Under the pieces are notes generated by a model. The model was not told where the DNA came from and did not search any database. It saw nothing but the letters and a program-made list of their open reading frames with translations. This document shows, piece by piece, positions 59,840 through 64,000 of a DNA stretch of 64,000 nt. Numbering within the stretch: position 1 is the stretch's first letter; every line of letters begins with the position of its first letter. Location: the NCBI RefSeq assembly GCF_001039355.2, contig NW_019775502.1:718575-782574 (forward strand), given 5' to 3'. The translations under genes and the position numbers were made by a program. Origin of the DNA: Lingula anatina. Taxonomy: Eukaryota; Brachiopoda; Lingulata; Lingulida; Lingulidae.

Positions 59840-62320
59840 TCACGTTAGATAAACGTTGTTGTCTTTAAATTATGTTGTTTCGCAAGGTTGTAAATACAAC
59901 ACCGTTATATTCTTTCACGTTATTTATTCACTTCTTTCTAGTAAGATCCCGCGCCGCATTCTTTCCATTTGTATATCTATCTCATGCAATCTCCAGCGGC
60001 TTTCTCCCAGTTTACATTACATTCCTTTGCTTAAGTACTATGTCAGTCAATTCAGTTTAACTACAAAATACTCCCCGCTCCAACTCACTTATAGTTATTA
60101 TTCACCAACATTACAATACATGTAACGAATAATAACAATAATATTGTGACGAAGTTGTTGACTTTATGTTGTAACGCGTGGTAGTAAATGCAACGCCCTT
60201 GCATTCTGTCAAGTTAATAATTAACTACTTTCCAATTGGTTTCTGCCCCCTCTTCTTTTAATTTTTATCTCTACCTCATAGAATTTTAAACGACCTCCTC
60301 ACCGTTTTCATTACATTCTTTTTTAAGTGCTATGAAGACGTCAATTAATTCATATAAATGACTGTCTATTTACCTAAAGACATATCTGTAAATATCTCGT
60401 GAAAAAAAAAATCTGTCGCCTTGATAGAGGGTAGGTGGTCTGAGAGGCCATAGAACTGTGTACCACACTGGAAAAAGCCTTGCTTGTCACCAACCACGCT
60501 TCACCGGCCATTTTAGAAAAAATATTACATCCATATTGTTCATATATTCGTTTATACCAATCAATGAAAAAGTAGTCGCCTCACCTGTAATCCCTCCTTT
60601 GTTTTTCACCGCTCGTTGCTTACAAATCACAGTCCACGTACGCAAATTCAAAATGAAAGAAATTGTCCTAAGAAGCAAATAACTTACACCAAAATGTGTC
60701 AGCAAACAAGTGTGAAGAGCCAGAGAAATGAAGAAAGCTTCCTGCAGAAAGCACAGCTAGCTAACCACTGGACTCTCGAGACTTTCCCGTTAAACTAAAC
60801 CAGGAGTGCCTCAGTTGAGTGACACATGTAAATGAGGCAACGAGGATATTGAACATTTCCAATAGATTCTACGAATAATCTGCGAACAGCGAGGCCGCAA
60901 GCGTAATTTGCTCCCTTTCTAAGGAGTTTGCGATTGGTTTGCAAGTGAGACTTGCCTGGTCTAAGATGCACGCCGCAAGAAATGAAGGAGAAAGAGCCCT
61001 TTGCGTGTTGAGTACGGCGCACGCCCTAGGTACGTAACCGAATAAAGCTGCGGCGCGAATGGCATGGAATGGGGTGGTTCACGGATCACGTCAAATGAAA
61101 GCCTATTGTGCCAAAGCTGTTGCCTTTATCTTTTGTTGGTATTAAATACAACACCGCTATATTCTTTCATGTTATTAATTAACTTCTTTCCTTTGATCTA
61201 ACCACACCCACCACTGGAAATCCGGCAGACTGCCATTTTCATACATAGGTAAAACTGAAACACTGTCCTGTGACTGTCTCACGATCTTTCTTAGACTTCG
61301 AAATGGTATTTAAGAGCAATATTTTGCCAGCCACATACGTGCAGCCATTTGTCGTGAAAAGGTCGCCAAGCACAAGAAGGCGCGTTTGGTAAAATGCCCA
61401 CTTTTGAAATTGCAGGTTACGGGCCTGTACATTCTCACTAACTGTAAATTGTAAAAATGTCTGTTTGGTCCCTCTTTCTCAATCTTATAAAAAGAGATTA
61501 CGTGGGTATGTTAAAATGTTACGTTTAAGACATGCGTTCACACTCGTTCTCAATAGTCCAAGATATGGGCAAAGTGACCGAAAGGGGACCTAAATACTTT
61601 CTACCGGGACCTAAAATTCAAAGACACGCACCTGCGTCTTTCTTGCCAATTTTTCTTTTCTCCTGCAATTATTTTTGCTTGGAATTAGTTTTTCACTACT
61701 CAGCTAGCCCCAGAAAAAGAGTAAGCCGTAAACTTGAATGAGTAAAATATCGCAAGGTCAGCGACGTACCTGCGGCTCGACAATACACGTAATATTTCAC
61801 GCACAGCTAAGCAACTCATATCATAATATTGTATCTATCATACAGACCAATACTCCTGTTTCGGGTGCATGACGGAATGTTGACAGAACCTTCTATATGT
61901 TCTTTTTGTATTCATATCAAATGCAGAGTGGGGGACATTATATTACGCTGAAATACTGGTGGTATGCTTGGTTACTAATGGGAAATATAACAATAACATA
62001 ATAAACACAAATCACCAGAAATATATAGCCTATAATTGCTTCCCCCATAACATGCTTGACAATGGTATTGACCTTATGTTACTGATTAAGCGAGGTAAAA
62101 ACTAAACTTCCTTGTTTCTTCATTTTCTTTATTGTCACTTACTAACTACCTTATCCACATTTTCTCCCTCTCCCTTCTACCTCATGCATTGCTCTTCCTT
62201 CAACCTCCGACATCGTTGTCACTTGTTTGCATTACATTCTGCACTTAGTACGACTGGGCCTTAATCAACATTCCTCGCCCCTTATTCACTCGTGGTCGTC
62301 AATTACTAACATTACACGTG
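59840..62320 (+). repeat. degenerate repeat family: four related segments
   Basis: Segments at about 59840-60125, 60140-60340, 61070-61200 and 62040-62320 share an ordered set of blocks: GTTGT-CTTTA, AAATACAACACCG-TAT-ATTCTTTCA-GTTA, TTAACTTCTTTC, a pyrimidine-rich TCT-CCTCATGCA-TCTC block, TTTxCATTACATTC and TTATTCAC. Identity is moderate, so the duplications are old. No reading frame is conserved across the segments. Confidence 0.55.
60357..60796 (+). repeat. diverged duplicate, copy E (partner at 63265)
   Basis: Starts ATGACTGTCTATTTACCTAA, contains TCTGAGAGGCCATAGAACTG, GCCTTGCTTGTCACCAACCA and CACCGGCCATTTTAGAAAAA, then GTGTGAAGAGCCAGAGAAAT, and ends near CCGTTAAACTA. The same order occurs at 63265-63659. 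Confidence 0.85.
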
Positions 62321-62599
62321 GATACGCTGAGGGAATCGGAAACTCACACCAAGATATACGATAAATGCAATATGAAAACTTACCTTTATATAACAGTGGA
62401 TTTCAATTATTTTATCTTCTCAGCACTTGATCTAGCCTATTTACCAGTGCGAGTTGGCATGAAAGTCAGTTGGCTCTAGGGGACGGCTCGGAATCAACTT
62501 AATATATGCACATATATATGCTCATGCACATGTTAAAGGGATCATGGGTATAAAAGTGCGCTGTGGGCGACACCTATTAGGATTTTGCAAGTTCTCCCT

Positions 62600-62770
62600 G
62601 CCCATATAGGGAGTTTGGGGTCCGCGGGTGTGAAGCCGACCCCCCCCCACCCCCCCCAATACACACACACACACACACTTGACGTGGGGTTCGTATTTTA
62701 GAAGCGAGCGGTCATTTGGTATGGTTTAGAACTATGATTCATGAGTTAGTCAATATTCATACATATTATA
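62600..62770 (+). repeat. dispersed repeat fragment, partner of 18228-18400
   Basis: GAGTTTGGGGTCC, GTGTGAAGCCGA and GGTTTAGAACTATGATTCAT followed by AGTCAATATTC match the 18.2-kb fragment. Poly-C and CA runs interrupt it. Confidence 0.6.
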
Positions 62771-63264
62771 TGCTTACAATGTCAATAAGCTAAATTTTGT
62801 CTCTATTCACTGTAATATGAAGACTTCTAAGGGTGTAAACATAAGTGTTAAGTTTTAACTGGTGTAATTGCGCAAAGTTTCGATTTCAAACGTACTTATT
62901 TTAATAAAATCGGCCCCAGATCACCTCGAGGATTGAAAACGCATTGATCCTGAGCTTAAAAAACATCTTTATTATAGAATAAATATCCTTGGCGTTTCAA
63001 GTTACTTACGGCAAGGGTAGGCTATAGTGTAGAGCAGGTTTTAAGTTATCTCTAAGCTGAAGTTGACTTCGCGATACTCCGACAATGTTTTTATCGAGCA
63101 CCTGCACATTTGACAAAGGGCTGGGGCAAACTGACACACTTAGGCATCATCGTCTGTGTAAAGTCTCCGCAGCGGCAGATCAGAACTCTGCTGCCGGGCT
63201 GGTCTGTATCCTCTACCAGGGTGGCAGATATTATAGGGAGATTTTCATAAAGCTAGAGGATCAA

Positions 63265-63659
63265 ATGACTGTCAATTTATCTAAAGACATATCTGTGAAA
63301 ATCTGGTAAAATTTGTCGCCCAGGTAGAGGGTAGCTGGTCTGAGAGGCCATAGAACTGTGCACCACACGGGAGTGAGCCTTGCTTGTCACCAACCACGTC
63401 TCACCGGCCATTTTAGAAAAATATTACATCCGTATTGTTCATATACTCGTTTAAACCAATCAGTGAAAAAGTATTCGCCTCACCTGTAGAATTGCTTCAG
63501 CTTTCCCCAGATCCCTCTTTTGTTTTTCACCGCTCGTTGTTTAAAAATCACAGTCCATGAAGCAAATAACTTCCACCAAAATGTGTCCACAAACAAGTGT
63601 GAAGAGCCAGAGAAATGAATAAAGGGCCCTACTGAGAGCACAGCTTTTCCGTTAAACTA
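63265..63659 (+). repeat. diverged duplicate, copy F
   Basis: Matches copy E block for block with small indels, including TAAAGACATATCTGTxAA, the GAGAGGCCATAGAACTGTG block and the CACCGGCCATTTTAGAAAAA block. Spacing of about 2.9 kb between copies E and F. Confidence 0.85.
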
Positions 63660-64000
63660 TAAATGAGTCCTTGGTATCTGAATGGAGTGCAGAAGCCCCA
63701 GAACTGATTGTAACATGATCTAGCGCGTAGAACAGAACACACGTGCTGTAGTCCACATACAAGCTGCGACTGGTATTGTATCACTTGTATAATTTAGGTG
63801 TGGTAGGATGGAAAATTACAGAGCTCCAAACGGAGTCATTTTTATTAGTTAATTAAAATTAAAATGACGTTATCTGTGCCACCTGGCTTAAATAACTGCG
63901 TCATTGGTTAAAGATCTAATTTGTCCCTTTGTAACAGTGGACAGTTTTAATACGCACAGCGCACTCGTACATTGTTTGTCGAATATAGCACGGCCGAGTA
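63660..64000. other. unassigned right edge
   Basis: Slightly less AT-rich sequence with scattered CpG up to the window end. No gene recognised; it could approach the promoter of the next gene. Confidence 0.3.

Noticed and set aside
1-64000. CRISPR arrays, bacterial operons, phage genes
   Set aside because: The window is clearly eukaryotic; repeats are transposon arms or microsatellites, not spaced direct repeats.
1-64000. tRNA, rRNA or snRNA genes
   Set aside because: I saw no cloverleaf with A and B boxes or other RNA-gene landmark by eye. A covariance-model scan was not possible here.

Overview
This is a stretch of animal nuclear genome from a draft assembly. It has GT-AG introns, many microsatellites and short transposon fossils, two N gaps (17787-18161 and 40754-40920) and four single-n joins. 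The four genes are all conserved metazoan genes. Single-copy HMGB-like and SAP30-like genes, together with the repeat style (inverted-repeat MITEs, TA and TTTA runs), suggest a marine invertebrate, either a lophotrochozoan or a non-vertebrate deuterostome. The sequence alone does not settle which.

Layout. (1) 1-4123, minus strand: ten exons of EXOSC9, an RNA exosome subunit; its 3' end lies beyond the left edge. (2) 4124-4566: a short head-to-head promoter region with ETS-like and NRF1-like sites. (3) 4567-45523, plus strand: a class-1a P4-ATPase of the ATP8A1/ATP8A2 type (phospholipid flippase). It has 37 common coding exons plus up to four alternative first exons spread over 15.7 kb, all ending in the same splice phase. 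(4) 45524-49239: convergent 3' regions. (5) 49240-50532, minus strand: an HMGB1/2/3-type gene in four coding exons. (6) About 51720-51913: a candidate bidirectional promoter with a CRE and a YY1-like site. (7) 57127-59027, plus strand: a SAP30/SAP30L gene in four coding exons, possibly with an extra upstream coding exon at 55768. (8) 59028-64000: no gene recognised, but several degenerate repeat copies.

The genes do not form an operon or pathway: exosome RNA decay, membrane lipid asymmetry, chromatin architecture and Sin3/HDAC repression are separate jobs. The linkage is still informative. In human, HMGB2 and SAP30 are divergent neighbours on 4q34, HMGB1 and ATP8A2 both lie on 13q12, and ATP8A1 and EXOSC9 are also on chromosome 4. 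The window therefore looks like an unduplicated version of a vertebrate paralogon.

Most other recognisable structure is mobile DNA: four copies of one ~168-bp MITE, a fold-back element with 42-bp arm repeats, a long-TIR element at 13.3 kb, a TTAA-flanked MITE at 5.0 kb, nested elements at 25.4-26.4 and 42.7-43.2 kb, and further inverted-repeat elements at 24.4, 52.9, 54.5 and 55.3 kb. A 1.65-kb duplication carrying one ATP8A exon spans an N gap and may be an assembly artefact. I found no convincing evidence of a new multi-gene system.
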